Counted from the first letter of the stretch, positions 7,237 to 16,709 are shown. The stretch is 44,698 nucleotides of DNA from CAZHOV01 sp964534315 (GCA_964534315.1 CAZHOV010000020.1:1-44698); one strand, 5' to 3'. Translations and numbers: made by a program. The notes: generated from the sequence alone by a model not told the origin.

Positions 7237-10200
7237 TTATCTAGCCACTACAAACTTCTTCGTTAATCGCGTGTTTTCGCTTAGCAGCTGGATGATGTAG
7301 ACCCCAGGCTCTAGTCGATCCGTAGAGATCGGCGTCTGATAGTCACTGTCCTGTATTTGAAGATCTTTAAAGGTGATCATTTTTCCTGTCATATCCATTA
7401 CAAACAAGCTAACGGTCTTAGCCTCAGATTGCTGAACGCGTACATTCAAGACATCATTCGTTGGATTAGGGAATATCTGCCATTCGATGGATTGGTCAAG
7501 CAAAATGGGAGCGGGTGCCTCGTCTACCGGATTCTGAGTCACTTCTTCCTTTTCGCCAGGGAAGACATTGTTGCTACCTGTGCCAGAACAACCACTGATT
7601 GTCACCTCATCAATGTATACCCAATCCTGATTTCCGGAGGCATCGCAGCGGAAACGAATTCTGGAATTCGCGGAGAAGGTGCCACTTACGACTACCGATT
7701 CATAATAGCGATTGTTATTTTGAAACTCATCGCCTCTATTCCACTCTTCTACCGTTGTATAACTAGCGCCATTATCAGTAGAAATCTGTAACCAGAAATC
7801 TTCATTTGAATTATCCATACTTCTCGGATAATAGCTGAAATCGATGGTCAATTCACTATAACCACTTAAATCCAAAGCATCTGTTGTCATTACAGAAGTA
7901 GAGGTATTATCACGCAATCGAACACAAAACGTCCCCAATGCATACGAAGCATCATTCGCACTTCTTCGACAATCGGATCCGCCATCATTCCAGATACCCC
8001 AACCCCCCTCGAAGTTATTCGAATTAATAGTGACGTAAGTACACCCACCACTACATGGAGGGCAGCTAGAACCGCCGCAGTCTACGCCTGTTTCGTCGCC
8101 ATTTTGGATGCCGTCGCTACAGGTAGGCGGACAAGCCGGGCAGCTAGAACCACCGCAGTCTACGCCTGTTTCGTCGCCATTTTGGATGCCGTCGGTACAA
8201 GTGGGTGGACAAGCCGGGCAGCTAGAACCACCGCAGTCTACGCCTGTTTCGTCACCATTTTGGATACCGTCGCTACAAGTAGGCCCGCCTCCTGCTTGAA
8301 CACAGAAACCAGTCGTTTCTTGTGAACCAAATGCACCACCACTGGCAAGGGTGCTACCTGTTGCATCTTCCGTCAATGTATAAGAACCAGAACCATAAGC
8401 ACAGCAGATACCATCACCATAAGAATCGTAGATGGTAAAATCAAAACATCCGTCAGCAATACAAATATTTTCAGTGTAAGTGGTGCCGCTAGCACCGTAC
8501 GGACCTCCAGAGGCCAATACATTACCACCAGAATCCCGAACATCCCAGGTCGTTTCTCCCGGATAATTATCCGTTAAAATGGATAGCGTTACCGCATTAT
8601 TTCCGTAATAAAAACTACCCGTAGCATCATCGTTATTCGGATTGGTGTCAGTGTTTCCATTAGGGTTAGAAGTGAATACATTTAAGGTATGGTCACCTGG
8701 TGTATAAGTTAGGGTCGGCAAAGTAACTGTAGTGCTTGACCCGCTAGATAGAGATCCGCTCCAGGCGTACGTGCTTACACTACCACCATCTAATTGATAA
8801 TTGATGGTCACAGAAGAAAGGGTGTTCGAACCATAGTTATTTAAAACTACTTGAGGAGCAACACTTCCATTACAACTATTTCCTGTAGGGCTAGTTATAC
8901 TAGAAATACCGGCATCATCAGGAGCGGAAGGAGCAGCTGCTAATACGGCAGCATGTGCATTGACCAAACCGTAGCCTAAGTCATTAGACCAGGTACCATT
9001 GGGTTGTCCGGGAACCCCGGAGTTATAGGTGTAACCACCGACTTTATCGCAATTGCCTTCTAAAATAGCTCTGGCTTGCGATTCCGTTAAAGAAGAATTG
9101 GCTGAAAGGATCAACGCCATTACCCCTGCAGCATTAGGGCAAGCAGAAGAGGTCCCGTTAAAAGTTGCGGTGTAATCTCCACTGGAATAACCTGCAGAAC
9201 CGGCAATATCTGTAGCATGGATTTTTACTCCCGGAGCAGCGATATCACCATTTGTTCCATAATCTGATCCCCACCAGGTTTCGCCGTCACAAGAAGAAGG
9301 ACTTTTGCGTTCGCCACACATACTCATAGCGATTACAGCAATCGTATTATTGTTACTGGCGGGGTAACTAACTGCTCCATTTCCGTTTCCGGCAGAGAAT
9401 AAAACAGGTGCTCCTAAACCTCCGCGACCGTTGGTAATTGCGCCACTAATGGCGCCATTAATAGCAGAAGATGGGCTTCCTCCGCCCCATGAGTTACTTA
9501 ACACATCAGCACCGCCCGTTTGCCATGCCCAGTTCATTCCATTTGCAATCCAGGAGGTAGTGGTAACCCAGTTTCCTTGAGCATTGCTGTAAGCAATTCT
9601 AATAGGAACGATTTTACTGTTGTAAGCTACTCCCGCTACTCCAATACCATTATTACCTACTCCGGCGGCAATACCAGCGCAGGCCGTACCATGTGCGTCG
9701 TTGCCTGAAGCATCTCCTCCACTGCCCTGGCCGGTAGCATCGTAACCGCTCGACATATTGGCTAATAGGTCAGGGTGATTCAAGTCTACCCCCTCGTCAA
9801 TTATAGCGACGCTTATGGAGCTGGAACCCGTCGTGGTACCCCATGCGTTAAAAACACTCATATCCATTCCCGGAGTTCCTCCCCAGGGAGCCGTGTTATT
9901 GCCGTCATTGTTCAATGACCATTGGTTATTTACAAAGGGATCATTCGTATTATGGCGCTTCATAAGGCGTAAGAAATCGGGTTCTGCATACTCAAAGACA
10001 CTAGATTCAGCAAATTCATTAGCTAACTCCAGTGCATTTCCTCTTGCTTGTGCAGGTACAGAAACGTGGTACAATAATGGGTCAAATTCATTTTGGGATT
10101 CGATCGTTCCTCCATACTCCTGAATCATTTGTTCTAACAAGTTCCGGTCTTTCGTACTGCGTAAACGGATTAGCGTCTGGTTTAGTACACCATGAAGCGT

Positions 10201-10551
10201 GCCATCTTCGTGCACCAAAAAGTGACCAGCATATTTTACCTCTGGGTACAGTTGCAGGTCATTGATCAAATCATAAACTTCATCGGCTGTTGCAATATTT
10301 GTCAAATCGATTAAAGCAATTTTTGGAGCCGGAAGCAACATATCAGCTGTTAAAGGCTGGATACGAGCTTCCCTGGAAAGAATCTGCTGTTGTGAGGTGA
10401 AATCCATTCCCTCCTGGAATTCCACTAATAACTTGGTCGTAGAAACCTCCAAAGTGGTCTTTCCTTCGGGAGCGTAATAATAGTTTTGACTAAAAAGACT
10501 AGATGTAGTAAAAAAAAGTAAAAAAACAAGCAGTGTAAATGGTTTGTGCAT
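7237..10551 (-). CDS. Secreted subtilisin-like (S8) protease with Cys-rich repeats and T9SS tail
   Basis: This 1104-residue protein has a signal peptide (1-21), an N-terminal propeptide region (to about 200) and a full S8 catalytic domain. The catalytic residues are Asp252 (IIDEGVDLNHPDL), His287 (NDAHGTACAG), the oxyanion Asn389 (FSAGNG) and Ser468 (FNGTSSACP). After a beta-rich section come three tandem 26-residue Cys-rich repeats built on DGIQNGDETGVDCGG, then a jelly-roll-like domain. A T9SS sorting domain (IFPNPTNDVLNV onward) ends in a basic tail. It is predicted to degrade extracellular protein after passage through the type IX system. The DNA behind the Cys repeats is almost identical at a 78-base period (8061-8294), which invites copy-number change. 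It is probably monocistronic. Confidence 0.93.
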   Translation of the reverse strand: MHKPFTLLVFLLFFTTSSLFSQNYYYAPEGKTTLEVSTTKLLVEFQEGMDFTSQQQILSREARIQPLTADMLLPAPKIALIDLTNIATADEVYDLINDLQLYPEVKYAGHFLVHEDGTLHGVLNQTLIRLRSTKDRNLLEQMIQEYGGTIESQNEFDPLLYHVSVPAQARGNALELANEFAESSVFEYAEPDFLRLMKRHNTNDPFVNNQWSLNNDGNNTAPWGGTPGMDMSVFNAWGTTTGSSSISVAIIDEGVDLNHPDLLANMSSGYDATGQGSGGDASGNDAHGTACAGIAAGVGNNGIGVAGVAYNSKIVPIRIAYSNAQGNWVTTTSWIANGMNWAWQTGGADVLSNSWGGGSPSSAINGAISGAITNGRGGLGAPVLFSAGNGNGAVSYPASNNNTIAVIAMSMCGERKSPSSCDGETWWGSDYGTNGDIAAPGVKIHATDIAGSAGYSSGDYTATFNGTSSACPNAAGVMALILSANSSLTESQARAILEGNCDKVGGYTYNSGVPGQPNGTWSNDLGYGLVNAHAAVLAAAPSAPDDAGISSITSPTGNSCNGSVAPQVVLNNYGSNTLSSVTINYQLDGGSVSTYAWSGSLSSGSSTTVTLPTLTYTPGDHTLNVFTSNPNGNTDTNPNNDDATGSFYYGNNAVTLSILTDNYPGETTWDVRDSGGNVLASGGPYGASGTTYTENICIADGCFDFTIYDSYGDGICCAYGSGSYTLTEDATGSTLASGGAFGSQETTGFCVQAGGGPTCSDGIQNGDETGVDCGGSSCPACPPTCTDGIQNGDETGVDCGGSSCPACPPTCSDGIQNGDETGVDCGGSSCPPCSGGCTYVTINSNNFEGGWGIWNDGGSDCRRSANDASYALGTFCVRLRDNTSTSVMTTDALDLSGYSELTIDFSYYPRSMDNSNEDFWLQISTDNGASYTTVEEWNRGDEFQNNNRYYESVVVSGTFSANSRIRFRCDASGNQDWVYIDEVTISGCSGTGSNNVFPGEKEEVTQNPVDEAPAPILLDQSIEWQIFPNPTNDVLNVRVQQSEAKTVSLFVMDMTGKMITFKDLQIQDSDYQTPISTDRLEPGVYIIQLLSENTRLTKKFVVAR
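8061..8294. repeat. Three 78-bp tandem repeats inside the protease gene
   Basis: The phrase GGCAGCTAGAACC starts at 8061, 8139 and 8217, an exact 78-base spacing with few substitutions. Each copy encodes one 26-residue unit with four cysteines and an acidic DGIQNGDETG core, a pattern common as a linker in exported Bacteroidota and myxobacterial proteins. The antisense open frames over this stretch arise from the repeat and are not genes. Confidence 0.9.
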
Positions 10552-10771
10552 AGCGAATTATTTTGAGTGTTAAGTAAATGAAGCAAAATTTAAAATTCGC
10601 GTAACGTATGAATGGCATTGCTAAAGTAGATAAAAATTTTATATTCCAAATTTTTTCAATAAAAAAATGATTGTTTTGTAATAATTTTTTTTTTGGTATT
10701 AAGTTTTGGTAGATTGTGCTTAAGGCCAAATTTTTACAATGAGATTTGCCTGCATCTTAGTTCATCACGAC

Positions 10772-12328
10772 CTACCCATACTTCTTACTCAAAATCAACC
10801 GGTTTTCTTGCACCTTGGTAAGCCAATAGACAAAGAAATTTGCATAAAAGGATTTTCGATATTTGGCTTGATAATCTTCAATAGATTCATCCTCTGCTTT
10901 TTCTGGTACTTCTGGGAAGTCAATCAGCCAACTCTCGTTTTGATAGAGCCAAATCATGGATTTCAATACCTTATCTTTCTCCTCCTGGGTCAGTTCAAGT
11001 ACATCTTGCATTCGCGTTTCATAATCATCCGGTAGGTTACGTTTAAGGATTTTTTCGCTGACTTGAATATTAAAAGAAGTAAGGTCATCACCGATAAATA
11101 AGCGCTGCTGCCTGTTTCGGATGGTGTGGCCTGCAACAATATGCCCAATAACACTGGCTTCATCATACCCCTGTTTGAGCATTTCATCTCTTAGGGCATC
11201 CGAAAAGCCTCCTTCACCAGTACCTGCGCTATCTTCATCCTTGCTCACCCCTTTCGTACGCCCGGTATTACAGGCAAATAATCGGACACTGACATCATCC
11301 GTTAAGGGGAGACTGCTGACCAGGTCTGGGAGGTCATCTTTCGTTATCTTTGTATTTTGGGTTGGTAGGGTATATCCCCATGAAGACTTCGCCTTGCGGC
11401 CACTCATACTTTCAACACTGCCATGCGTGAAAATGGCCAAATATTTAATCTTTGTACTCGGGTGATCATAACCCAAAATAGCCGCCAATTGCTGCTGAAT
11501 CGATTTAGCCTTAATTCCAATCTCTTCCGGACTGGTATAAAGGGTAGGTATGCCTAATTTTAACTTATTGCCGTAAAGGCCAACGGCCTGGTGGGCTTTG
11601 GCATAAGGGAAAGCAGAATTGAGGAACTCTGCTTCGTTGGTATAACTGATCTTTTGCATTTTCTCCAGGGTATCTGCCTTTTTTTTGGCATAACCTGTCG
11701 CTTGATCCTCTGTTTTTATTTTTGCTTTAGCATCGGCCTTACTCAAGTAGGAGTCGGGTATGCTAAAACAAACCATGATGCCATTAGGAAATAGGGTTTC
11801 CAATTGCTGCGCTACTTCGTCTTTCTTTTCAGTTTCTGACGAAATATCTGTTCCATCTCCAAGTTGCTTTTTGCGATAGCCATGGATATAGTCATCTTCA
11901 TCTTTTAACTTGGATTCGTCTTGGGTGATCACCACCTGGAGTTTTTCTTTGGCATCTCTTGCAACATTTAATAATTCTCCTTCTGGAGCATCTTTGATAA
12001 TCTTCCCCAATATCCACCTAAGTTTTAATTGCTGGTCGAATTGACCGACCAGGTCATTCATCTCCAGTACGACATCTATCGGTTGACCACTTTTTAATGG
12101 AGCATAAAAAATTTGAAGTATGGCATCGTCGACCATCGATGGACCAGGACGATGTTTTTCAATGATATCCTGTTCGGATTGGTTCCATTGGCTGTAACGC
12201 TGGGCTACATTGGAGGTGAATAAAGTATCAGGAGGATGAAGAGATGCGCTTCCGAAGTGCTGGGGGCCATGGTCGGCAGCGGCAAGGCTTTGGTTGATCG
12301 GTTGTTGAGTGTATTTCTTTTTTCTCAT
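10772..12328 (-). CDS. Putative caspase-like (clan CD) cysteine peptidase, candidate injected effector
   Basis: From the ATG at 12328 the product is 518 residues (an upstream TTG would add nine). It has no signal peptide or membrane helix. Two features fit the clan CD caspase fold: a hydrophobic strand ending in His-Gly (IKYLAIFTHG, His302) and, 51 residues on, a second strand ending in Ala-Cys (SVRLFACNTG, Cys353). A further VIGHIVAGHTIRN block follows at about 393-405. The polar, basic N-terminus starting MRKKKYTQQ recalls leaders of contractile-injection cargo. No family name is certain, and the fold call is my inference. Degraded relatives of this gene lie at about 13105-13205, 16541-16632 and 19021-19330, so the family has expanded and decayed locally. 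Confidence 0.5.
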   Translation of the reverse strand: MRKKKYTQQPINQSLAAADHGPQHFGSASLHPPDTLFTSNVAQRYSQWNQSEQDIIEKHRPGPSMVDDAILQIFYAPLKSGQPIDVVLEMNDLVGQFDQQLKLRWILGKIIKDAPEGELLNVARDAKEKLQVVITQDESKLKDEDDYIHGYRKKQLGDGTDISSETEKKDEVAQQLETLFPNGIMVCFSIPDSYLSKADAKAKIKTEDQATGYAKKKADTLEKMQKISYTNEAEFLNSAFPYAKAHQAVGLYGNKLKLGIPTLYTSPEEIGIKAKSIQQQLAAILGYDHPSTKIKYLAIFTHGSVESMSGRKAKSSWGYTLPTQNTKITKDDLPDLVSSLPLTDDVSVRLFACNTGRTKGVSKDEDSAGTGEGGFSDALRDEMLKQGYDEASVIGHIVAGHTIRNRQQRLFIGDDLTSFNIQVSEKILKRNLPDDYETRMQDVLELTQEEKDKVLKSMIWLYQNESWLIDFPEVPEKAEDESIEDYQAKYRKSFYANFFVYWLTKVQENRLILSKKYG

Positions 12329-12355
12329 TTTCGAGAGGGTGAATGTTTTTGGCAA

Positions 12356-12665
12356 TTGAGTATAGGAAAACTATTCTTTTTTATAGAACCCTTTTCCAGA
12401 AATTAATATTTTCTGGATCGTACTAAGTTAGTGAATTTGATTAACTTTTGGGAGTCAGCGATTTTTATTTGAACCTAAAAAAATTATTCTACCAATTTTT
12501 TTGCCTTACTACTTATTATTTTCTAACCCTTTTATAAACTGATTCGTTTTGTTTATTCCCCTTTAGCTGGTTTTGTTTCAAAATCCAGGAATAAAATGAA
12601 TTCATCTTTGGAAGTAGCATGATTGCAATACCCCTTATTCCATATTTTTCCTACTTTTAAAACCG
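12356..12665. other. AT-rich intergenic region
   Basis: No gene is seen. CCAGAAA (12396-12402) and TTTCTGG (12410-12416) form a 7-bp inverted repeat upstream of the caspase-like gene and could be an operator. Its function is unknown. Confidence 0.4.
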
Positions 12666-12872
12666 ATGAACTTTCTAAATACCTTACATACCCCTTTCCC
12701 CATGCTTGTTGTAGCCATTAAGGAAACAACAGAAGGAGAGGTGGATGGTCAAAGGGTTTCTCTTTCAGCTGGAAATACCATTTTTATCCCTGCCAATGTA
12801 ATGCACAAATGGTGGAATGAGACGGATGAGGCCACTGAAGCGATATTGATTATGTTTGGGGAAGGAGCGTGA
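12666..12872 (+). pseudogene. Truncated cupin-domain protein
   Basis: The 68-residue frame carries the second half of a cupin_2 barrel: EGEVDGQRVSLSAGNTIFIP, then NVMHKWWNET, ending in LIMFGEGA. The first cupin motif, with its HxH metal ligands, is absent, and the frame begins where strand four would be. I treat it as a remnant of a longer cupin gene that lost its 5' part, although a free-standing half-cupin cannot be excluded. It lies among other gene fragments. Confidence 0.55.
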
Positions 12873-12969
12873 GGTATTTAAAGGTTACATCTCAAAGGAT
12901 TAATTTAAGAAACCAGTTTACAGGAATGCTTTTTTAATGAGAGAGCCCCACCTGGTCTCTTATGGCTTC

Positions 12970-13038
12970 GAGCCCCACCTAGCCTCCCCAGAGGGGAGGA
13001 ACCCTTTTCCTCCCCTCTGGGGAGGCTAGGTGGGGCTC
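12970..13038. repeat. Perfect 31-bp inverted repeat (long hairpin)
   Basis: The left arm (12970-13000) and right arm (13008-13038) are exact reverse complements with a 7-base loop (13001-13007). Both arms are rich in GAGCCCCACCTAGCCTCCCC. The flanks repeat GAGCCCCACC and GGTTGGGCCCC in looser form. The stretch is much more GC-rich than its surroundings. It resembles dispersed palindromes in Bacteroidota and cyanobacterial spacers. It may terminate transcription from either side or be a miniature element. Confidence 0.85.
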
Positions 13039-13104
13039 AACCTAAGGTTGGGCCCCAACCAGGCAGAGACGAAGCCCTCCAGAAAAAGGGTTATCCTAAG
13101 AACC

Positions 13105-13205
13105 ATTCGATTTGACCGGACCCACAAAAGACAAAGAAATACGCATAAAACAATTTTCTGTCTGTCGCTTGATCAGCTTCAACAGATTCATCCTCCGCTT
13201 TCAAG
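13105..13205 (-). pseudogene. Fragment of the caspase-like gene (C-terminal part)
   Basis: About 73 bases here match the 3' coding part of the caspase-like gene near 10818-10890. Shared blocks are AGACAAAGAAAT, GCATAAAA, GATTCATCCTC and GCTTT, in the same orientation, at roughly 80% identity by eye. The reading frame is not maintained outside this block, so it is a decayed copy. Confidence 0.65.
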
Positions 13206-13440
13206 AAATTGATTTGGATACAAAACCGTTGGGAGCTTTTTTAAAAAAATGAAAAGTAATACCCTAAAAAACAGAGAAATATAGTATATTTATTAACTAT
13301 TGGTTTTTATGTGTTAATCAACACTTTTGACTAATAATTAGCCCGCAATTTAGTGCCCTCTCTGATTAGCGATTCCATTCGGTTTTGGTAATATCGATCA
13401 GATATGACCAAGGTGAAAAATCAAATAAAAACAGGATCTT
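13206..13440. other. Spacer upstream of the Pat-like gene
   Basis: AT-rich. It contains the small inverted repeat GTGTT-AATC-AACAC (13311-13324). This could be a regulator site for the downstream gene, but no known operator was recognised and no clear promoter was identified. Confidence 0.35.
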
Positions 13441-16119
13441 ATGAATCGAAAGCTTGACAAGATCTTCAACCCAAGAACTGTTGCCGTCATAGGTGCTTCC
13501 AACAAACCTCATACGGTGGGCTATGCGTTGATCCACAATTTGGTCGGCAAGGGTTATGCCGGTACTGTTTTTCCGGTAAATATCCATGAACATAGTATTC
13601 AGGGCGTACTATGCTATAATCATGTGGCAGAAATTAGCGATCCTATCGATCTGGCGATCATTGCTACACCCGCCCCAACAGTAATTGAATTGGTTGAGGA
13701 GTGCGGTGAAGCAGGAGTGGGAGGGATCGTTATTATTTCAGCCGGCTTCAACGAAGCAGGAGCGGAGGGGCTGGCGATGAGCAAGGCCATTCTGGCAGCG
13801 GCTCGAAAGTATGGCATGCGTATTATTGGTCCGAACTGCCTGGGATTCATTAATCCGGCCATCCATCTTAACGCCAGTTTTGCCAGCTTAACGGCTCTGC
13901 CCGGCAGAATTGCGTTTATCTCTCAAAGTGGAGCCCTGTGTACATCTATTCTACGGTGGGCTAACGAACAGAACGTCGGATTTAGCCATTTTGTCTCTAT
14001 TGGAGATATGATTGATCTGGGCTTCCATGACTTAATTGACTATTTTGGTAATGATCCCTATACTTCCAGTATTCTCATTTATATGGAGTCGCTAAAGGAT
14101 GCCCGGCGGTTTATGAGTGCAGCCAGAGCCTTCGCCCGCAACAAGCCTATTTTGGTGCTGAAAGCAGGGAAAAGTAAGGAGGGTGCCCGGGCTACCCTTT
14201 CCCATACCGGATCGTTGGCAGGAAATGATGAAGTCTTTGAAGCCGCGCTCAAGCGGGCAGGGGTGATCCGGGTAGAAACGATTGCACAGCTTTTTAACTG
14301 TGCCCAGGCGCTGGCGATGCAAAAACGCCCCAAAGGCAACCGACTGGCGATCATTACTAATGCGGGGGGACCGGGAGTGTTGGCAACCGATCACCTTATT
14401 CAGCATGGAGGGGTACTAGCCGATTTTTCTGAGGAAACGATCTCCCGCCTCAACGAAGTTCTGCCGCCTTCCTGGAGTCACGGCAATCCTGTCGATCTGC
14501 TCGGCGACGCTACACCCGAACGCTACCGCAACGCCATCCAGATCTGTATGGAAGATAAAAATACAGATGGGATACTTGTGGTGATGACTCCTCAGGCCGT
14601 TACCGGTACTTTAGAGGTAAAAAAAGAGCTGGAAGCCCTGGCCAAAAAAACACGTAAAACCATTCTGGCTTCCTGGATGGGAGAGGAATCCAGCTTCCTT
14701 GTTGACCAGCATGCCAAACATGAAGTACCCATCTACCATTTTCCGGAAAGCGCCGTTGATGTTTTTCTGAAAATGTATAATTATTCCGAAAATATTGAAC
14801 TGCTTTATGAAACCCCTTCCACCATACCTGAGGAGTTTTCCCCCAATATTAATAAGGCACGGGCATTATTGGATCAGGCTATTGCCAGTGGCCGGGATCA
14901 ACTTACTGAGATCGAAGCCAAAAAATTACTTTCCCTTTTTGACATGTCTGTTACCAAAGCTAAACTAGCGACTTCCAAGGAAGAAGCGGTGAAGCTGGCC
15001 AGCGAAATAGGATATCCGGTAGTGATGAAAATCGTTTCTCCCGATGTTGGTCTAAAAACAGACATTGGGGGAGTAAAACTGAATATTAATTCAGCTAAAG
15101 ACGTAAGGGAAGCTTATCAGTCCATCTTCGAACAGGTGGCGCAATCTCAGCCTGAGGCCCGGATATTCGGAATATCCGTGGAAAAAATGATCTCCAAGCG
15201 GTATGAATTATTTATCGGTGCTAAAAAAGATCCCATCTTTGGTCCGGTGATCGTTTTTGGAATGGGGGGGATTGCTGTTGAGGTGTTTAAGGATTCCAAT
15301 ATTGGTCTTCCTCCCTTGAATATGGCTTTGTCCAAGCGCATTATCAAAGAGACTAAGGTCTACAAAATGCTGAAAGGATTTCGCGGTATGCCGGAAATGG
15401 ACATCCGGGCGATCCAGTTTATGCTCTACAAATTTGCATACCTGGTGATGGATTGTCCTCGGATCAAAGAAATTGACATCAACCCATTCGTTGTAGATGA
15501 GCATGGAGGCATCGTTCTAGATGCTTATGTCATACTAGATAGAGACTTTAAATGGATGGTTGAACGTCCCTATGCTCATTTGGTTATTTCCCCCTATCCA
15601 CGGCAATACGAACAGCAGTTTAGGCTGAAAAACGGGACGGAAGTGTTGCTAAGACCTATTAGGCCTGAAGATGGACCTATGGAAGCTGAAATGATCGCAA
15701 GTTTTTCCAGGCAAACCCAGTATTTTCGCTTTTTCGGATTCATGAGTAACATATCCAAAGAGTTGCTCCGTCGATCCACTCAAATCGACTATGATCGTGA
15801 AATTGCCATCATAGCCGAAGTCGAGGAGGAAGGGAAAAAAATGATGGCTGCTGAGGTGCGTTTGCTGGCTGATGCAGACAATGAAGGAGCAGAGTTTGCG
15901 ATTGTTGTCGCTGATCCCTGGCAAGGGCAAGGACTGGGCACCAAGATTATGGATTATATCATGGAGATTGCCGTTCAGCGCGGAATACGCAAAATTTACG
16001 CGACCGTTTTAAAGGAAAATAGAGTGATGACTACTATGTTCCGCCGAAGAGGATTTAAGCTTCAATCGGAGGATTTAACTACCTTTTACGCGGAGTTAGA
16101 ATTGGGAAAAGCTTCTTAG
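13441..16119 (+). CDS. Acyl-CoA synthetase (ADP-forming)/GNAT acetyltransferase fusion, Pat/PatZ type
   Basis: This 892-residue cytosolic protein has the architecture of E. coli PatZ (886 aa). An NDP-forming acyl-CoA synthetase region has a CoA-binding Rossmann start (VAVIGASNKPHTVGY, 15-29), SQSGALCTSIL (161-171) and an ATP-grasp domain (about 480-700). A C-terminal GNAT domain (about 715-890) carries the acetyl-CoA loop QGQGLG. His255 in SHTGSLAG lies where ADP-forming acetyl-CoA synthetases carry the phosphorylated histidine. Enterobacterial Pat is thought to have lost that residue, so this synthetase half may still convert acetyl-CoA and ADP to acetate and ATP. The GNAT half would acetylate protein lysines, typically acetyl-CoA synthetase. 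It is probably monocistronic. Confidence 0.88.
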   Translation: MNRKLDKIFNPRTVAVIGASNKPHTVGYALIHNLVGKGYAGTVFPVNIHEHSIQGVLCYNHVAEISDPIDLAIIATPAPTVIELVEECGEAGVGGIVIISAGFNEAGAEGLAMSKAILAAARKYGMRIIGPNCLGFINPAIHLNASFASLTALPGRIAFISQSGALCTSILRWANEQNVGFSHFVSIGDMIDLGFHDLIDYFGNDPYTSSILIYMESLKDARRFMSAARAFARNKPILVLKAGKSKEGARATLSHTGSLAGNDEVFEAALKRAGVIRVETIAQLFNCAQALAMQKRPKGNRLAIITNAGGPGVLATDHLIQHGGVLADFSEETISRLNEVLPPSWSHGNPVDLLGDATPERYRNAIQICMEDKNTDGILVVMTPQAVTGTLEVKKELEALAKKTRKTILASWMGEESSFLVDQHAKHEVPIYHFPESAVDVFLKMYNYSENIELLYETPSTIPEEFSPNINKARALLDQAIASGRDQLTEIEAKKLLSLFDMSVTKAKLATSKEEAVKLASEIGYPVVMKIVSPDVGLKTDIGGVKLNINSAKDVREAYQSIFEQVAQSQPEARIFGISVEKMISKRYELFIGAKKDPIFGPVIVFGMGGIAVEVFKDSNIGLPPLNMALSKRIIKETKVYKMLKGFRGMPEMDIRAIQFMLYKFAYLVMDCPRIKEIDINPFVVDEHGGIVLDAYVILDRDFKWMVERPYAHLVISPYPRQYEQQFRLKNGTEVLLRPIRPEDGPMEAEMIASFSRQTQYFRFFGFMSNISKELLRRSTQIDYDREIAIIAEVEEEGKKMMAAEVRLLADADNEGAEFAIVVADPWQGQGLGTKIMDYIMEIAVQRGIRKIYATVLKENRVMTTMFRRRGFKLQSEDLTTFYAELELGKAS

Positions 16120-16199
16120 TAGCTTACGTGGAAGGGGAACTCCATACGAACAGCATGAATTTTCCCTTAATTTAACCCTTGATTCGCATTATTGGATAA
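16120..16199. other. Spacer downstream of the Pat-like gene
   Basis: No terminator hairpin or gene is evident. The next reading frame is on the opposite strand and converges on this gene. Confidence 0.4.
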
Positions 16200-16532
16200 T
16201 CAATTTCCCAATTTGAGGGCGACAATAAAATCTGAATAGATTAGTTTGACCTGCTCTGATACATTTTTTAAAATATCATCTTCTGTTTTGCTGGTTTCTA
16301 AGTGTACAATGGAAGGAAAAAGTCCATCGCTGTGGTCTTTCAGACTGTCAAATACTTTCTGATCTACGATTACTATATAAGATGGATGGTTGATCATTTT
16401 CCTAACGCGCTCATTCTTACATAACCTCCATTGATGTCTCTTCAATGGGGCAGCGAAAAATCTAACGCTCTTTGAGCTATCACTTGCTACCTCTTTTGCT
16501 AGTGCTGTAGAAAAGTTCAGTAAGCCAGCTAA
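16200..16532 (-). pseudogene. Hypothetical protein remnant without a start codon
   Basis: A minus-strand frame of about 110 codons runs from just after a TAA (near 16530) to a stop at 16200. Its composition is protein-like (…NFSTALAKEVASDSSKS… then HPSYIVIVDQKVFDSLKD, ending IVALKLGN). An ATG occurs only about 45 codons in, and TTG at 16445 is the other option. I cannot assign a family. Missing its 5' end and adjoining a fragment of the caspase-like gene, it is most simply the 3' part of a broken gene. Confidence 0.45.
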
Positions 16533-16540
16533 TTACAGGT

Positions 16541-16632
16541 ATGAAAATAGCTAAATATTTAATTGTTGGACCGGGGTAGTCATAACTCAGGATACTGACT
16601 GGTTATTTTTGGATAGAGCTGTCTTTCTTTTC
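16541..16632 (-). pseudogene. Fragment of the caspase-like gene (middle part)
   Basis: The block ATGAAAATAGCTAAATATTT and following bases align with 11425-11500 of the caspase-like gene (GTGAAAATGGCCAAATATTT), in the same orientation. This is the coding region around the His-Gly strand. Similarity fades after about 50 bases and no frame is kept. Confidence 0.6.
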
Positions 16633-16677
16633 GGGAGCAGAAAAAAGGTGATTATTAATTTCCAAACGTTTATTTCT

Positions 16678-16709
16678 TTTGGTTGAAGTCCCAATTATAG
16701 CTATCTTTC
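16678..16709 (+). promoter_or_regulatory. Bacteroidota-type promoter of the TPR-cyclase gene
   Basis: TTTG at 16678-16681 is followed by 20 bases and then TATCTTTC at 16702-16709, seven of eight matches to TAnnTTTG. The ATG at 16758 lies about 48 bases downstream. The promoter looks intact even though the gene has an in-frame stop. Confidence 0.6.

Noticed and set aside
8104..8325. Plus-strand frames opposite the protease Cys repeats
   Set aside because: They exist only because the 78-base repeat keeps a second frame open. There is no independent support for a gene.
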